A DNA stretch of 64,000 bases from Comamonadaceae bacterium (GCA_027486255.1 JAIXPL010000049.1:38284-102283); one strand, 5' to 3'; shown: positions 1 through 9,450, counted from the first letter of the stretch. The notes: generated by a model not told the origin, from the letters alone. Program-made: numbers and translations.

Positions 1-364
1 GGCCCCGGTAATGCAGTACCGGCAGATCAAAGCCGCCGCCATTCCAGCTCACCAGCTGGGGCACGTGCTTTTCCACGGTATTGAAAAAGGTCTGAATGAC
101 GCGCCCTTCCTGACTCTGGCCCTCCAGTTCGCGATCGACGAAAGAGTGCACGTGCAGGCCTTCGGCGTTGCGGAACACGCAGCTGATCACCAGCACCCGC
201 TGCAGGTACAAGGGCACGAAATCGCTCTTGCCCTCCTCGGCGCGCTGGGCCTGCCAGGCAGCGTAGGCCTGGGCGTCAGTCTGGCCCTCGGCCAGGCCGG
301 CAGCGCGCAGGCCGGCCAGGTCGGGAATGGTTTCGATGTCAAACACCAGCACGGGCCAGGCCAT
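1..364 (-). CDS. PolB-like predicted 3'-5' exonuclease (partial, C-terminus off the left edge)
   Basis: This reading frame starts at an ATG (364-362) and is still open at base 1, so only the first ~121 codons are present. The protein begins MAWPVLVFDIETIPDL. The DIET motif near residue 9 is the first metal-binding (Exo I) motif of DEDD 3'-5' exonucleases. Further on, SWNGGGFDLPVL matches the Exo II region of the predicted PolB-like 3'-5' exonuclease family. A role in DNA repair or proofreading is inferred from the family only. It lies downstream of and on the same strand as the carbonic anhydrase gene. It is absent from the supplied ORF track because it has no stop inside the window. Confidence 0.8.
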   Translation of the reverse strand, partial: MAWPVLVFDIETIPDLAGLRAAGLAEGQTDAQAYAAWQAQRAEEGKSDFVPLYLQRVLVISCVFRNAEGLHVHSFVDRELEGQSQEGRVIQTFFNTVEKHVPQLVSWNGGGFDLPVLHYRG

Positions 365-424
365 GGGAATCCTCCTTTGCCCTGCAAGGATAAGCCCGCT
401 GGCCGGCCGCGCCGGCGAGAGTGC

Positions 425-1666
425 TCAGCTGGCCGAAATCTGGCGGCCGTTGAGCGGCTGCACTGGGCGTGCGTTGCGTTTGAAGGGGAACTGTTCCACC
501 TGCTCGCGGGCAATGTTGACCGGGGTCTTCAAGATGAAGAACTTCACGCCCTCGGTGCACGGCGGCGTGGTCAGCGAGCCATCGTAGCTCCAGAACTCCA
601 ACTCGCGCGGCAGCAGGTTGGCCGGGTTGAAGTTCACGCCCTCCACAGCCACCTCGGGGCCCTCTTTCTTGGGCGCATGCTCCCACAGCTGCTTGAGGCC
701 GGGGTTCTCATTGCCCTCCCTGAACAGCACGGCCAGCACGGCCAGCTTGCCTTCCTTGTTCTTGTGCACGAAGTGCGCCACCATGGCCGAAGGTTTGCCG
801 TCCACGGTTTCTTCACTGGGGCGGTGGAAATGGAACTGCAGGAGGTCGTAAGGCATGCTGTCGATGCGCAGCTTGCTGCCCTCGGCCACATTCACCTGGA
901 TGGTGTGGCCGTTGTTGATGATGCGCAGCGGTCCATTCTGGTAGGCCGCCGTCACCACCGACTTGGTCTTCTCAAAGGGGCCGCGGATGTCCACCGGCGA
1001 CTGCGAGCGACCGCGGCCGCACATGGCGAATTCCTTGCCCCAGTTATCAGGGCCCATCTCGCCCTCGTAGCCCCAGTGGGTGTGCTTCTTGCCATCCTTG
1101 CCCTTGTCGCCTTGGCCCGCCTTGTCCGCGGACTTGTCCTTGGGCTCGGCCTCGGGCATCTTGCTCACGCCCTGGGGCAGGCACTCGGAGAGCACCTTGA
1201 CGTCCTGGCCCGCCGAGGCCAGGGCCTTCTGCGAGGCGCAGATCAGGTTGCGGCGGCTGCCCCAGTCGGCCGCATCCAGGGCCTTCTTGAAGGCCTCGAT
1301 CGTGGCCGGATCGTCGCCGCCCTTGGTGAGGAGCCGCAGCGCACCCAGGCCGGCATGGCGCTCGGGCGAGAGTGTCTTCTCCTTCTTGTAGGCAGCCTCC
1401 AGGTCGCGCAGGGTCTCACCATTGACCAGGGCCTCGCGCAGCGCCTCCAGCTGCAAGGCCTTGGCTTGCAGGGGCGGCGCATCCTTCTGGAGCTTTTCGA
1501 GTTCTTCGGAGGTCTCCTCCACCTTCTTCTCGGCCGCCTCGGCCTTCTCGGTCAACTCGGCCAGTTGGGCACCGCTCTCGGCCCCCTTCTTGTGGGCCAT
1601 GTAGCCAAAGGCACCCGCGCCACCCAGGCCCAGGACGAGGAGGATTTCAAGAATGAGTCTTTTCAT
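425..1666 (-). CDS. Alpha-type carbonic anhydrase with membrane anchor and coiled-coil N-terminus
   Basis: Predicted periplasmic zinc enzyme interconverting CO2 and bicarbonate. The C-terminal ~240 residues carry the alpha-CA landmarks in order: HWGYEG near the domain start, SPVDI, the zinc-ligand segment QFHFHRPSEE, the third histidine in MVAHFVHKN, and SLTTPPCTEGV near the end. The N-terminus has one hydrophobic segment (LILEILLVLGLGGAGAFGYMA), followed by a strongly charged heptad-like region rich in Glu and Lys (residues ~35-75) and an Ala-rich region. At 413 aa it is much longer than a bare alpha-CA (~230-250 aa); the extra length is the anchored stalk. The AT-rich 66 bp upstream may hold its own promoter. 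Adjacency to fliJ looks incidental. Confidence 0.88.
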   Translation of the reverse strand: MKRLILEILLVLGLGGAGAFGYMAHKKGAESGAQLAELTEKAEAAEKKVEETSEELEKLQKDAPPLQAKALQLEALREALVNGETLRDLEAAYKKEKTLSPERHAGLGALRLLTKGGDDPATIEAFKKALDAADWGSRRNLICASQKALASAGQDVKVLSECLPQGVSKMPEAEPKDKSADKAGQGDKGKDGKKHTHWGYEGEMGPDNWGKEFAMCGRGRSQSPVDIRGPFEKTKSVVTAAYQNGPLRIINNGHTIQVNVAEGSKLRIDSMPYDLLQFHFHRPSEETVDGKPSAMVAHFVHKNKEGKLAVLAVLFREGNENPGLKQLWEHAPKKEGPEVAVEGVNFNPANLLPRELEFWSYDGSLTTPPCTEGVKFFILKTPVNIAREQVEQFPFKRNARPVQPLNGRQISAS

Positions 1667-1732
1667 GGTGGAGTCCGTGCAGAGCGAAGGCTCTCAATGT
1701 TTATAAATATTAACTTTTGGCGTGGGACAGGC

Positions 1733-2179
1733 TCAGGCGCTGCTCCCCAGGTTGAACTGCAGCACGCCCAGGTCGTCCATCTGGCGCTGCTCGCGCTGCG
1801 CGGCGTTCTTGCGGGCCAGCGCCAGGTCTTGGTCCACCAGCGCCTGCATCTTCATGCGCTCCTTCTCGGCCTCGACCAAGCGCAGGCGCACACCGGCAAG
1901 CACGCGATCGAGCTGGGCGATGTCCTGCTCCACGCGCTGCAGCAGGGTCAGCAGCTGGGCGGCGAACTGCCGTCGGTTCATGGTCTCGTGCATGCCGGCG
2001 CTGGTGCTGCCGGCCTCGGCAGGTTGCTGGTAATCGGCGTACAGGCGCATCAGCCGAGTCCGGCTCTCCTGCAGGCTCTGCCCGCGCAGACGAAGCTGCT
2101 GCAGCTCGCCCTGGATGCGGCTCAGCTCGTCCTGGGCCTTGTTCAGAAGGACGGACCAACAGGCTCTGGCTTGGCTCAT
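1733..2179 (-). CDS. fliJ: Flagellar export chaperone-escort protein FliJ
   Basis: A 148-aa, highly charged, almost wholly alpha-helical protein (NKAQDELSRIQGELQQL, then VEAEKERMKMQALVDQ) with the coiled-coil character and length of FliJ. FliJ sits in the FliH-FliI-FliJ ATPase complex at the base of the flagellar type III export apparatus, where it couples the FliI hexamer to FlhA and escorts chaperones. The call rests on length, composition and its position directly after fliI (33 bp gap), the canonical fliE-F-G-H-I-J order. It is the last gene of this flagellar block. Confidence 0.85.
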   Translation of the reverse strand: MSQARACWSVLLNKAQDELSRIQGELQQLRLRGQSLQESRTRLMRLYADYQQPAEAGSTSAGMHETMNRRQFAAQLLTLLQRVEQDIAQLDRVLAGVRLRLVEAEKERMKMQALVDQDLALARKNAAQREQRQMDDLGVLQFNLGSSA

Positions 2180-2212
2180 GACCGGGCTCGCTCCCTGAAA
2201 GATTCAGTTGGT

Positions 2213-3538
2213 TTAGTTCGCATGCAGCAGCTGCCGCAGATCCTCACGGGTCTGGGCGACCGACTGCCCCAGGTGCATGTCCTGGCGCAAAAAGGCCTCC
2301 AGGGCTTGGCGCAGGCGGATGGCCTCGTCCAGCTCTGGGTTGGTGCCGCTTTCGTAAGCGCCCACCTGGATCAGGTCCGAGTTCTGCTGGTAGAGCGACC
2401 ACAGCCGCCTGAAGCGGTTGGCGGTCTTCAAGTCGTCCGGGCTGAGCAGGCTCTGCATCAGCCGCGAGATCGAGCCATTGAGGTCGATGGCCGGGTAATG
2501 CGCGGCATCGGCCAGCTTGCGCGAGAGCATCACCTGCCCGTCCAGCGACGCACGGGCAATGTCCACGATGGGGTCGTTGGCATCATCCCCTTCGGCCAGC
2601 ACGGTGTAGATGGCGGTAATGGAGCCGTGGCCGTGGCGGCCAGTGCCGGCGCGCTCAATCAGGTTGGGCAGCAGCGCGAACACGGAAGGCGGGTAGCCCT
2701 TGGCGGTGGGCGGCTCGCCCACGGCCAGGCCGATCTCCCGCTGGGCATGGGCCACGCGGGTGAGGCTGTCTACCAGCATCAGCACGTCTTTGCCCTGGTC
2801 GCGGAAGTACTCGGCCACCAGGTGCGTCATCTGCGCGGCTTTGAGGCGCAGCACGGGGGACACGTTGGCGGGCGCGGCAATCACCACCGACTTGGCCAGC
2901 CCCTCCTCGCCCAGGGTTTCGTTGATGAAGGCCTGCACCTCGCGGCCCCGCTCGCCGACCAGGCCAATCACCACCACGTCGGCCTCTGTGAATCGGGTGA
3001 GCATGCCCAAGAGCACGCTCTTGCCCACGCCGGAGCCAGCCACCAGGCCGATGCGCTGGCCGCGGCCGATTGTGAGCAGGCCGTTGATGGCCTTGACGCC
3101 CACGTCCAGCACCTTGTTGATGGGGCCGCGCTCCATGGGGTTGATGGGCAGGCCCCGCAGGGACAGCTGCGTGGGGCACTGCGGCGCAGGCTTGCCGTCG
3201 ATGGCATGGCCGCGGCCGTCAATGATCCGGCCCAGCAGCTGCGGGCCCAGGCCCACGGAGCCACTGTCGGGCATGATGCGCACCGACGAGCCGGGGCCAA
3301 TGCCGGCCGGCTCGGTGAAGGGCATCAAAAAAAGAGTCTTGTCCTGAAAGCCGACCACCTCGGCCTCCACGACCTGGCCGTCCTCGGCCAGGATTTCGCA
3401 GCAGGTGCCAATCGGCGCCATGATGCCGCGCGCCTCCAGGCGCAGGCCCACCAGGCGCACCAGGGTGCCGCAGCGCTGCGGCTCGGGCGCGCGCACGCTG
3501 GCCAGCGTGCGCTCAACCTCCAAGGCAAAGTCGCTCAT
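2213..3538 (-). CDS. fliI: Flagellum-specific export ATPase FliI
   Basis: A 441-aa homologue of the F1 beta subunit that powers flagellar protein export in the cytoplasm. Visible motifs are Walker A GSGVGKS (~residue 165), the Walker B strand DVLMLVDSLTR with the following AHAQREIGLA, and the signature GEPPTAKGYPPSVFALLPNL typical of FliI/type III ATPases. The length is normal. The start codon overlaps the fliH stop by 4 bp (ATGA), indicating translational coupling. It acts with FliH and FliJ, encoded on either side. Confidence 0.97.
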   Translation of the reverse strand: MSDFALEVERTLASVRAPEPQRCGTLVRLVGLRLEARGIMAPIGTCCEILAEDGQVVEAEVVGFQDKTLFLMPFTEPAGIGPGSSVRIMPDSGSVGLGPQLLGRIIDGRGHAIDGKPAPQCPTQLSLRGLPINPMERGPINKVLDVGVKAINGLLTIGRGQRIGLVAGSGVGKSVLLGMLTRFTEADVVVIGLVGERGREVQAFINETLGEEGLAKSVVIAAPANVSPVLRLKAAQMTHLVAEYFRDQGKDVLMLVDSLTRVAHAQREIGLAVGEPPTAKGYPPSVFALLPNLIERAGTGRHGHGSITAIYTVLAEGDDANDPIVDIARASLDGQVMLSRKLADAAHYPAIDLNGSISRLMQSLLSPDDLKTANRFRRLWSLYQQNSDLIQVGAYESGTNPELDEAIRLRQALEAFLRQDMHLGQSVAQTREDLRQLLHAN

Positions 3539-4617
3539 GGGGCGGGCTCCTGCGGCGGGGATGGGGCGTCATCGGCCGGCACGCTTTCAGCAGCCGGGGG
3601 GTTATCCACCGCTTGAGCAGGCTCGGGGGCAAGCACGGCTTCGGCCTCCACCACCGGGGCAAAGCGGTTGCTGCGCGCGGCCTCGGCCATGCGCGGCTGG
3701 GCATCGAGCACCGTGTTGGCTTGCGAACGCCGCGCAGCCAGCCGGTCAGGCTGGAAGGCCGATTGCCGTGCCGAGCGTTGGGGGTCCAGCAGCAGCTGGC
3801 GCGCCAGCGCATCCAGGCGGTGTTCAATCAGGTCGCTCACCACGGCATCGTCGGCGCTGGCGCGCACGCTGCCGGGCTTGAGTTGTTCGTTGGGCACCAG
3901 CTGCCAGGGCTTGGCCGGCTCGGCAGGGCTGGCCTCGCCTTCGGCGCTGCTCTCGGCCGCCGGGCGTTCCAGCCAGGGCTGCAGCAGGGCCAGGTCATCC
4001 GGGTGAAGTTCCACTTGCACACGGGCCTGTCGGCTGCCCAATTCCTCTACGCAGCGCTGCACCAGGCGTTCGATGGCCTGCGGCGACTGGCTGAGCTCAC
4101 CCAGCACCAGCTGTTCAGCCAGGTGCAGAGCCAGGCGCTTGAGGGGTTCGTGAAGGCGCTCAGGGCTCTGGCCCAGGGCGGCGACTTGCTCTTCCAGCGA
4201 GGCGATGCGCTCGCGCAACTGCCGCTGGCCCTCGTCGCCGGCCTGCAAAAGTTCCTGCTGCGCCTCCAGCCGGCCGTGTTCCTGGCCCTTGGCATAGGCT
4301 TCCAGGCGCGCCTCTTCCAGGGCCTCCTGGCTTACGCCGCCTTCGCTGCTCGCTGGGCTGTCTTCAAGTGCAGGCAAGGCCTCCAGGGCCATCTCGGCGG
4401 GTTCGTCCCAGACCTCGTCGGACCAGGGGTCCTCCTCGGGAGGCGCCGTCTGCACCAAGGGCGGGGGCGGGGCGGCTTCAAAGTTCTTGAGGCTGCGCTC
4501 GCTCCATTGAACCAGGCGAAAACTCTCGCCCGGCCCATCAGGGTGCAGGAAGTCGACACTCGCCCAGACCCGGGCCGTGCGCTCGGCTTCGCTGCGGGCG
4601 CTGCGTGGATCAGACAA
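3535..4617 (-). CDS. fliH: Flagellar assembly protein FliH (regulator of FliI)
   Basis: FliH binds and restrains the FliI ATPase and docks it at the C-ring. The C-terminal half has the FliH pattern: long Glu/Gln/Leu-rich helices (LEEARLEAYAKGQEHGRLEAQ), then LALHLAEQLVLGELSQ and VELHPDDLALLQPWL. The track ORF begins at 4800 in sequence that is out-of-frame fliG. I place the start at TTG 4617, giving 360 aa, because it overlaps the fliG stop (TTGTCTGA) and the downstream residues begin to look like protein there. The N-terminal ~110 residues are Pro/Glu-rich and poorly conserved. The C-terminus runs 4 bp into fliI. Confidence 0.85.
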   Translation of the reverse strand: MSDPRSARSEAERTARVWASVDFLHPDGPGESFRLVQWSERSLKNFEAAPPPPLVQTAPPEEDPWSDEVWDEPAEMALEALPALEDSPASSEGGVSQEALEEARLEAYAKGQEHGRLEAQQELLQAGDEGQRQLRERIASLEEQVAALGQSPERLHEPLKRLALHLAEQLVLGELSQSPQAIERLVQRCVEELGSRQARVQVELHPDDLALLQPWLERPAAESSAEGEASPAEPAKPWQLVPNEQLKPGSVRASADDAVVSDLIEHRLDALARQLLLDPQRSARQSAFQPDRLAARRSQANTVLDAQPRMAEAARSNRFAPVVEAEAVLAPEPAQAVDNPPAAESVPADDAPSPPQEPAP

Positions 4618-5659
4618 AGTCCTCGCCTCCGCCCAGCACCAGATCGCCCGCGTCCGAGAGCTTGCGCGCAATGCGCATGATCTTCTTCTGCGCTTCTTCC
4701 ACGTCGGCAATGCGCAGCGGGCCCTTGGCTTCCATATCGTCCTTGAACATGCCGCGCGCACGTTCGGACATGTTGCCGAAGAACTTGTCCTTGACCCCAT
4801 CGCTGGCGCCCTTGAGCGCGATCATCAGCTGATCGGGTTCGACATTGCGCATGAGCACCTGGATACCGCGGTTGTCCACCCCGGTCAGATTCTCGAAGGT
4901 GAACATGTTGTCCTGGATCTTCTGCATCAGATCGGGGTCCAGCTCGGTCAAGCCCATCATGACCGAAGCTTCCAGCTCGGTCTTGGTGAAGTTCATGATC
5001 TTGGCCGCAGCCTTGACGCCACCAAAACTCGAGGACTTGGCCGAAGAGTTGTTGGAGAACTGCTTCTTCATGATGGCTTCCAGCTCCTCCATGGCGGAGG
5101 GCTGCACCACATCAAGATTGGCCACGCGCTGGATGATCTCGGCGCGGGAATCCATGGGCAGGTAGTTCAGCACGTCGGCCGCCACCTGGTTTTCCAGCAC
5201 CGACAAGATGATGGCGGTGACCTGCGGATGCTCGCCCCGGATCATCTCGGCAATCGAGCGGGCGTCCATCCAGGCCAGGATGTCCAGCCCCTTGCTGCCC
5301 TGCCCCGGCATGATTCGGTTGATCACCGAGGCGGCCTTGTCATCGCCCAAGGCGCGCTTGAGCACCTTCTCCACGTAGTCGGTGGTGCCCAGGCCCAGGC
5401 TGGTCTGCTTTTTAATGGTGGCCACAAAATCGTCCAGGGTGGCGTTCACCGCCTCCTGCGAGAGGTCAGCCACCGACACCATGGCAGCCCCCAGGGACTG
5501 CACTTCTTTGGGGTTCAGGTAGCGGATGATCTCCGCGGCCTGCTGCTCACCCAAAAGCAGCATCAACACGGCCGCCCGCTGGGTGCCCGTGAGCTCGGCC
5601 ATCTCGCGTTCGAGATTGGCCGCCATCTCCAGGGCTTTTGCATCTTTTTCGTCTGCCAT
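4610..5659 (-). CDS. fliG: Flagellar motor switch protein FliG
   Basis: A 349-aa rotor protein that binds FliF through its N-terminal domain and transmits torque from the stator through its C-terminal charged helix. Diagnostic segments are LTGTQRAAVLMLLLGEQQAA (N domain), EHPQVTAIILSVLENQ (middle domain EHPQ motif), and RNVEPDQLMIALKGA with SERARGMFKDDMEA (C-terminal torque helix). Length is near the family norm (~330-350 aa). The stop overlaps the TTG start of fliH. Confidence 0.97.
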   Translation of the reverse strand: MADEKDAKALEMAANLEREMAELTGTQRAAVLMLLLGEQQAAEIIRYLNPKEVQSLGAAMVSVADLSQEAVNATLDDFVATIKKQTSLGLGTTDYVEKVLKRALGDDKAASVINRIMPGQGSKGLDILAWMDARSIAEMIRGEHPQVTAIILSVLENQVAADVLNYLPMDSRAEIIQRVANLDVVQPSAMEELEAIMKKQFSNNSSAKSSSFGGVKAAAKIMNFTKTELEASVMMGLTELDPDLMQKIQDNMFTFENLTGVDNRGIQVLMRNVEPDQLMIALKGASDGVKDKFFGNMSERARGMFKDDMEAKGPLRIADVEEAQKKIMRIARKLSDAGDLVLGGGEDFV

Positions 5660-5698
5660 CGCAAGCTCCGTCGTGAGGTTTGAGTCAGCGGTACGGCC

Positions 5699-7528
5699 TC
5701 AGCCGGACTTGATCATGTTCTTGAGCACGCTGGCCACCCGTGCCGAGTCTTCGGCCACGATCATGCGCACCAGGGCCACCTTGTCGTCATAGGAGTTGGC
5801 AGTGTCCAACATCTCCAGGGAGATGGTCGATTTCTTCGGCTTGAGCTTGGCCTTGAGCTGCTCCAGGGTTTCGCCCTCGCCCAGCTGGATGGCATTGAGC
5901 TCCTCCGGCGTGAGTTCGCCATCGGGCAGAGGCTTGTCGCCCTGGGCCAGGGCCAGCGCAGCGGCTTCCTTGGCCTTCTCGTCGCCATGGAGCATGTGCA
6001 TCACGGCCGGGCGCACCACCAGCATCAGGAATGCCACGAACACCAGGCCCAGCATACCGGTCTTGATGTGGCTGAGGATGGCCTCATCCTTGTACCAAGG
6101 CACGCTCATGTCGAACACGCTTTCCGGCTCGAACTTGGCGGCCACCACCGTGACCACGTCACCACGGGCCTCGTCGTAGCCGACCACGCTGCGCACCAGG
6201 TTCTGCAGGCGATCGAGTTCCTCGGGCTTGTAGGGATTGGGTTCCGGCGGGGGCGCCTCGCCCTTGTCGTTCTTGGGGCCCACGGTGGGCGCACGCTCGT
6301 TGATCACCACGGCCACAGTCAGGCGCTCCACGGTACCGGTGGCGCTCTTGATGTGGCGCACCGAGCGGTCCATTTCGTAGTTGCGCGTGGTGCGCTGCGA
6401 CTTCACGTCATTGGCACCGGCCGGGCCGTTGGCGTTGGCACTGGGGGCTGTCGGCGGCGTGTTGGACAGCGCGCCAGGCACACCGGCGGCCTCGCGGGTG
6501 GCGTTGCGCTCTTCGCTCAGCACCTCCGAGCGGGTCTTGGGGCCCTTGTCGCGGTTGTCAAAGTTTTCCGTGGTGGTCTCAGACGTGCTGAAGTCCAGGC
6601 TCAGGTTCACCTGCGAGCGCACATTGTTCTCGCCGGCAATGGGCATGAGGATTTCGTTAACGCGCTGGCGCAGCGTCTCTTCCATCTTCTGCTTGTGCTG
6701 CTGCTGCGCGCCGGTCAGGCCCAGGGCGGATTCAGCGGCCGACTCGGTGACCAGACGGCCGTTGTTGTCGACCACCGACACGTTTTCAGGGGTCAGCATG
6801 GGCACGCTCGAGGCCACCAGGTTGACGATGGCCTGCACCTGCGTGGGCGAGAGCATGCGCCCCGGATGCGGCGTGACCACCACCGAGGCCTTGGGCGGCG
6901 TGCGGTCGCGCACAAAGGCCGACTGCTTGGGCATGGCCAGGTGTACGCGGGCGGCCTGGATAGCCTGAATATGCATCCCGCTGCGCGCCAGCTCTTGCTC
7001 CATGGCGGCCACGTAGCGCACCTGCTCCATGAACTGGCTGGTGGTCATGGACGACTGCTCCTTGAGCGTGTCCAGGCCCACGGGCGCCTGCTTCGGGATG
7101 CCTTTGGAGGCCAGGAAGATACGGGCCTCGTGGTAGCGGTTGGTCGGCACCGTGACCTGGCCGTTGCCCGGGTCGAGCTGCGGCTTGAACTCCGCGCCCT
7201 TGAGCGCCTCCATGGCGGCCTGGGTGTCAGATTCGCTCATGCCGGCCGAGATGGTGCGGTACGTGGGTGCGTTGATGGCGTTGTAGACCGCGGCAAACAG
7301 CAGCATGGCCACGGCCACGATCATGAAGGGCAAGGCCTTCTTGACGGCAGGCTGGTCCAGCAGCTGGCGCAGCGGCCCAAAGGGGCCGGTGGGCGATACC
7401 AGGGTGGTGAGCATGCCGCCCGAAGGCTGCGCTGCGGGCGCATTGGCGCCCGTGGTGGCCAGGGGGCCGCCGGTGGCGGCAGCGGAGGCGGTCATGCCCG
7501 GCAGGGGGGCAGTAGCAGTGGTGGCCAT
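5699..7528 (-). CDS. fliF: Flagellar MS-ring protein FliF
   Basis: A 609-aa inner-membrane protein that forms the MS-ring on which the C-ring and export gate assemble. There is a transmembrane segment at ~residues 67-85 (ALPFMIVAVAMLLFAAVYNA) and another near 500-520 (GMLGLVFVAFLMLVV). Between them lie the ring-building motifs (YRTISAGMSESDTQAAMEAL; ASVVVTPHPGRMLSPTQV). The FliG-binding tail (MIVAEDSARVASVLKNMI) ends the protein. The first ~50 residues are Ala/Thr/Pro-rich and probably disordered. It lies 39 bp upstream of fliG, in the same operon. Confidence 0.97.
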   Translation of the reverse strand: MATTATAPLPGMTASAAATGGPLATTGANAPAAQPSGGMLTTLVSPTGPFGPLRQLLDQPAVKKALPFMIVAVAMLLFAAVYNAINAPTYRTISAGMSESDTQAAMEALKGAEFKPQLDPGNGQVTVPTNRYHEARIFLASKGIPKQAPVGLDTLKEQSSMTTSQFMEQVRYVAAMEQELARSGMHIQAIQAARVHLAMPKQSAFVRDRTPPKASVVVTPHPGRMLSPTQVQAIVNLVASSVPMLTPENVSVVDNNGRLVTESAAESALGLTGAQQQHKQKMEETLRQRVNEILMPIAGENNVRSQVNLSLDFSTSETTTENFDNRDKGPKTRSEVLSEERNATREAAGVPGALSNTPPTAPSANANGPAGANDVKSQRTTRNYEMDRSVRHIKSATGTVERLTVAVVINERAPTVGPKNDKGEAPPPEPNPYKPEELDRLQNLVRSVVGYDEARGDVVTVVAAKFEPESVFDMSVPWYKDEAILSHIKTGMLGLVFVAFLMLVVRPAVMHMLHGDEKAKEAAALALAQGDKPLPDGELTPEELNAIQLGEGETLEQLKAKLKPKKSTISLEMLDTANSYDDKVALVRMIVAEDSARVASVLKNMIKSG

Positions 7529-7560
7529 GTTGGTCAGTCGCTTTCAGGGCTCAGCGGCGC

Positions 7561-7896
7561 TCACACCGGCATGTTGAGAATGTCTTCATAGGCCTTGAGC
7601 ACCTTGTTGCGCACCTGCAAGGTGGCTTCAAAGCTCAGGGACGACTTTTGCGTGGCCAGTACCACGTCGGTGAGGGGCACGTCTTCACCGCGCTCGTAGG
7701 CCTCGACCATCTTGCGCGAGTTCATCTGCGCGTCATTGACCTGGTTCAGCAAGGACTTCACGGCATCGCCAAAGCCTGGCTTGTCGACGCCCTGGCTCTC
7801 CAGGGCAGACGCGCCGCCGGCGGCTTGCGTCTGGTGGGCGCGCAGCGTGGCCAGCATGGACTGGATGTTGGTGTTGGAGGTGACTTTGTCGATCAT
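7561..7896 (-). CDS. fliE: Flagellar MS-ring/rod junction protein FliE
   Basis: A 111-aa protein of the usual FliE length, including the C-terminal pattern TQKSSLSFEATLQVRNKVLKAYEDILNMPV, which resembles the axial-protein helices and is typical of FliE. FliE joins the MS-ring and export gate to the proximal rod and is among the first substrates exported. The gene begins 28 bp after the activator gene at 7925-9397 and precedes fliF, so it is probably read from the activator's promoter or one inside that gene. No GG-N10-GC element was found in the 90 bp upstream. Confidence 0.95.
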   Translation of the reverse strand: MIDKVTSNTNIQSMLATLRAHQTQAAGGASALESQGVDKPGFGDAVKSLLNQVNDAQMNSRKMVEAYERGEDVPLTDVVLATQKSSLSFEATLQVRNKVLKAYEDILNMPV

Positions 7897-7924
7897 GGTC
7901 AGGTTCTCGGTGCGTCAGCAAAGA

Positions 7925-9397
7925 TCAAGCGCCCACGGCGACGCCGCCGCCCTTGAGTTTGGCGAGCTTGTAGCGCAGGGTGCGTGGGCTGATACCCAAC
8001 TTGCGAGCCGCATCCATGCGGCTGTAGGTGCTCTGGATGGCAGCCATGATCAGCTGCTGCTCGCTCATCTGCACAGCCAGCTGCAAGCTCGCTGGCTCCT
8101 CGATGGCGTGTGGTGCGGCAGCTGGTGTGGCGGCCTCGGCCCATTCAGCCTGGGCGGGCTGGCTGGGCTGATAAAGCTGGTTCAGTGCAACAGGCTCAGC
8201 CAGCATGGGCTGGGCCTGTACCGGCTGGGGCGCAGCCTCTGTGGCCAGGCCAGGCAGGGGCTCATCGAACATCAGGTGCTCGGGCGTGATCACATCACCC
8301 GAACAGAGCACCAGGGCGCGCATGACCACGTTCTCCAGCTCACGCACATTGCCCGGCCAGGCATGGCTCTTCAGGCGGGCCTGCGCCTCGGCACTGACGG
8401 ACAGCACCTGGCCGCCAACAGCATGGCGCATGAGCAAGCGCAGCACCAGGGGCAGGATGTCGCCCGGGCGCTCGCGCAGTGGCGGCACCCGCATCTTGAA
8501 GGTAGACAGGCGGAAATACAGGTCTTCACGGAATTCACGACGCTGGGTGCTGGCGCGCAGGTCGCGGTTGGTGGCGGCGACCACGCGCACGTCCAGATCG
8601 AGCGGGCGCTCGCCGCCCAGGCGCATGAGCTGGCGCTCCTGCAGCACGCGCAGCAGCTTGGCCTGCAGGTGCAGGGGCATCTCGGCAATCTCGTCGAGGA
8701 AGAGCGTGCCGCCCTGGGCCTGCTCAAACATGCCGCGGTGCTCTTTGATGGCGCCCGTAAAGGCGCCCTTCTCATGGCCAAAGAGCATGTCTTCGATCAG
8801 GTGGTCCGGCAGCGCCGCGCAATTGAGGGCCACAAAAGGCCCCTGAGCACGCGCAGAAGATTCGTGCAGGACGCGGGCCAGCACTTCCTTGCCGGCGCCG
8901 GTGGGGCCTTCAATGAGCACACTCACGGGCGCACGGGCCACGCGCTGGGCCAGAGCCAACAGGTGGCGGCTGGCCGGGTCGACGTACACCACGGTGCGCG
9001 GCGCGCGCGGTGCGCTCACCGGTGCAGGTGCGGCCGGGGCCGGGCGCTGGCTGGCGGCTTGCCAAGCCTGGGCAGAAAAATCGTCGGCGGCCAGCACATG
9101 CTGGGCACCCAGGCGCATGGCCGCCACGGCCAATTCAAGCTCGCGGCGTTCCACCCGGCAAAGAATGGGGCGCGACGGACCCTCTTGCAGGGCCAGCACA
9201 TCGCTCAAGAGTTGGGGGCTGCCTTCCAGGCGCAAGGCGAGCAGGTCGGCCTGCGGCAGGCGCGCTTGCAGTTCCTCCAGCGTGGCCACTGGATGAACCG
9301 CCAAGCCGGCTGCGGCCAGCTGGGCCCGCTCCGCATCGTTCAACGCGCGGAAGGGATCCAGCCAGAGAAGCTGCTGCGTGGTGGCGGGGTTGTTCAT
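7925..9397 (-). CDS. Sigma-54-dependent flagellar activator, FlrC/FleR type with degenerate receiver
   Basis: A predicted enhancer-binding protein of 490 aa (start at ATG 9397; the 32 residues before it in the track are non-coding leader). Domains in order: an N-terminal receiver-like fold (~1-120), an AAA+ domain (~150-390) with Walker A GPTGAGKE and the sigma-54 contact motif [18 protein letters not shown], and a C-terminal Fis-type helix-turn-helix with [11 protein letters not shown], the wording typical of FlrC/FleR. Where receivers have the phosphorylated Asp (DLVLLDxRMP), this protein reads DLLALRLEG, so the acceptor is missing. No FlrB/FleS-type kinase gene is adjacent. A sigma-54 promoter lies 36 bp upstream. 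It probably activates class III (hook, rod, flagellin) genes. Confidence 0.88.
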   Translation of the reverse strand: MNNPATTQQLLWLDPFRALNDAERAQLAAAGLAVHPVATLEELQARLPQADLLALRLEGSPQLLSDVLALQEGPSRPILCRVERRELELAVAAMRLGAQHVLAADDFSAQAWQAASQRPAPAAPAPVSAPRAPRTVVYVDPASRHLLALAQRVARAPVSVLIEGPTGAGKEVLARVLHESSARAQGPFVALNCAALPDHLIEDMLFGHEKGAFTGAIKEHRGMFEQAQGGTLFLDEIAEMPLHLQAKLLRVLQERQLMRLGGERPLDLDVRVVAATNRDLRASTQRREFREDLYFRLSTFKMRVPPLRERPGDILPLVLRLLMRHAVGGQVLSVSAEAQARLKSHAWPGNVRELENVVMRALVLCSGDVITPEHLMFDEPLPGLATEAAPQPVQAQPMLAEPVALNQLYQPSQPAQAEWAEAATPAAAPHAIEEPASLQLAVQMSEQQLIMAAIQSTYSRMDAARKLGISPRTLRYKLAKLKGGGVAVGA

Positions 9398-9432
9398 GGC
9401 ATGGGCCTTAAAGTCGACAGTTCGACCAAGGA

Positions 9433-9450
9433 AAGCAAAGCTTATGCCAT
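9433..9450 (-). promoter_or_regulatory. Sigma-54 promoter of the FlrC-like activator gene
   Basis: The minus strand reads TGGCATAAGCTTTGCTT: GG and GC separated by exactly 10 bases, close to the -24/-12 consensus TGGCACGN4TTGCW. The GC lies about 38 bases before the ATG at 9397. Confidence 0.75.

Noticed and set aside
11-3616. 1201-aa plus-strand ORF (and similar long ORFs at 3613, 4577, 5987, 7712, 43563, 45719, 49431 and 57619)
   Set aside because: They are antisense shadows of fliI, fliH, fliG, fliF, flgK, flgI, flgE and fliK in high-GC DNA. Their translations are His/Gly/Gln/Ala-rich with no family motif.
4618-4800. N-terminal part of the track FliH ORF
   Set aside because: It is Arg/Ser/Cys-rich out-of-frame fliG sequence. 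The TTG at 4617 overlapping the fliG stop gives a normal operon junction.
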